This document shows, one piece after another, positions 63,880 to 64,000 of a stretch of DNA of 64,000 bases. The position numbers and the translations under genes are program-made. The notes beneath the pieces were generated by a model, which did not search any database, was not told the origin of the DNA, and worked only from the letters and a program-made list of their open reading frames with translations. Each line of letters begins with the position of its first letter. Positions within the stretch are counted from its first letter, which is position 1. The DNA comes from Oceanobacillus piezotolerans (GTDB taxonomy: Bacteria; Bacillota; Bacilli; Bacillales; Amphibacillaceae): the NCBI RefSeq assembly GCF_003665065.1, contig NZ_RCHR01000008.1, positions 44,116-108,115 on the forward strand, read 5' to 3'.

Positions 63880-63995
63880 TGCCTGGCGGTGTCCTACTCT
63901 CGCAGGGAAAACCCAACTACCATCGGCGCTGGAGAGCTTAACTTCTGTGTTCGGTATGGGAACAGGTGTGGCCTCTCCGCCATCACTACCAGACA
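63880..63995 (-). rRNA. rrf: 5S ribosomal RNA
   Basis: A 116-base minus-strand RNA beginning TGTCTGGTAGTGATGGCGGA, with the conserved CCGAACACAGAAGTTAAGC core and ending CACCGCCAGGCA. The 5' and 3' ends pair. 23S and 16S genes would lie beyond the right window edge. Confidence 0.96.
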
Positions 63996-64000
63996 AATAT

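Overview
The window looks like chromosomal DNA of a low-GC, endospore-forming member of the Bacillaceae, close to Oceanobacillus or Virgibacillus. Evidence: the sigW-rsiW / cdaA-cdaR-glmM / glmS block of Bacillus, a glmS ribozyme, a ykkC-type guanidine riboswitch, the sporulation diadenylate cyclase CdaS, a Spo0E-type phosphatase, strong AGGAGG ribosome binding sites, some TTG/GTG starts, and an rRNA operon end with tRNA genes. A complete mevalonate-to-isopentenyl-diphosphate operon is present, unlike Bacillus proper, which uses the MEP route. No phage, plasmid, CRISPR or intact IS element was seen. The genus is an inference.

Layout. 1-9.4 kb: a dispersed palindromic repeat, an RclA-like flavin disulfide reductase, a transporter/M20 amidohydrolase pair, an AraC regulator with a GH39-like domain lacking both expected catalytic glutamates, a hybrid-binding RNase H and small membrane proteins. 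9.8-18.9 kb: a divergent KatE catalase, an MBL hydrolase, the guanidine riboswitch with its two-gene SMR exporter, a YkvI-like transporter, an MscS channel, an aldo/keto reductase, a GH18 remnant and cdaS. 19-33 kb: many redox and electrophile-type genes (azoreductase, GMC oxidoreductase, a MarR regulator with two ring-cleaving dioxygenases, quinol monooxygenase, VOC protein, Gfo/Idh/MocA with a divergent IclR regulator, DoxX, Spx, FMN reductase), mixed with decayed duplicate fragments.

33.6-44.1 kb: a sugar-phosphate region. zwf-tkt-gnd-tal-pgi form one operon, with a GPH sugar symporter and a glpX-type fructose-1,6-bisphosphatase operon beside it. Together they encode most of a cyclic pentose phosphate pathway. 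Inverted repeats in the register TATCTC-N6-GARATA, resembling the MhqR operator of B. subtilis, lie upstream of zwf, the GPH gene and the glpX operon, and also upstream of the marR-dioxygenase operon. This possible link between electrophile sensing and central carbon flux is the most interesting hypothesis in the window.

44.5-64 kb: an isochorismatase-family remnant, ribozyme-controlled glmS, a DUF6241-like protein, an S9 peptidase whose stop lies in a dispersed repeat, glmM, cdaR, cdaA, rsiW, sigW, a spo0E-like gene, mvaA-mvaK1-mvaD-mvaK2 (phosphomevalonate kinase last), six tRNA genes, fabI, a small membrane protein, an EamA transporter, and the end of an rRNA operon (5S, tRNA-Asn, tRNA-Thr). 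GlmS and GlmM supply amino-sugar precursors for the wall; CdaA/CdaR make and regulate c-di-AMP; SigW/RsiW is the envelope stress switch.
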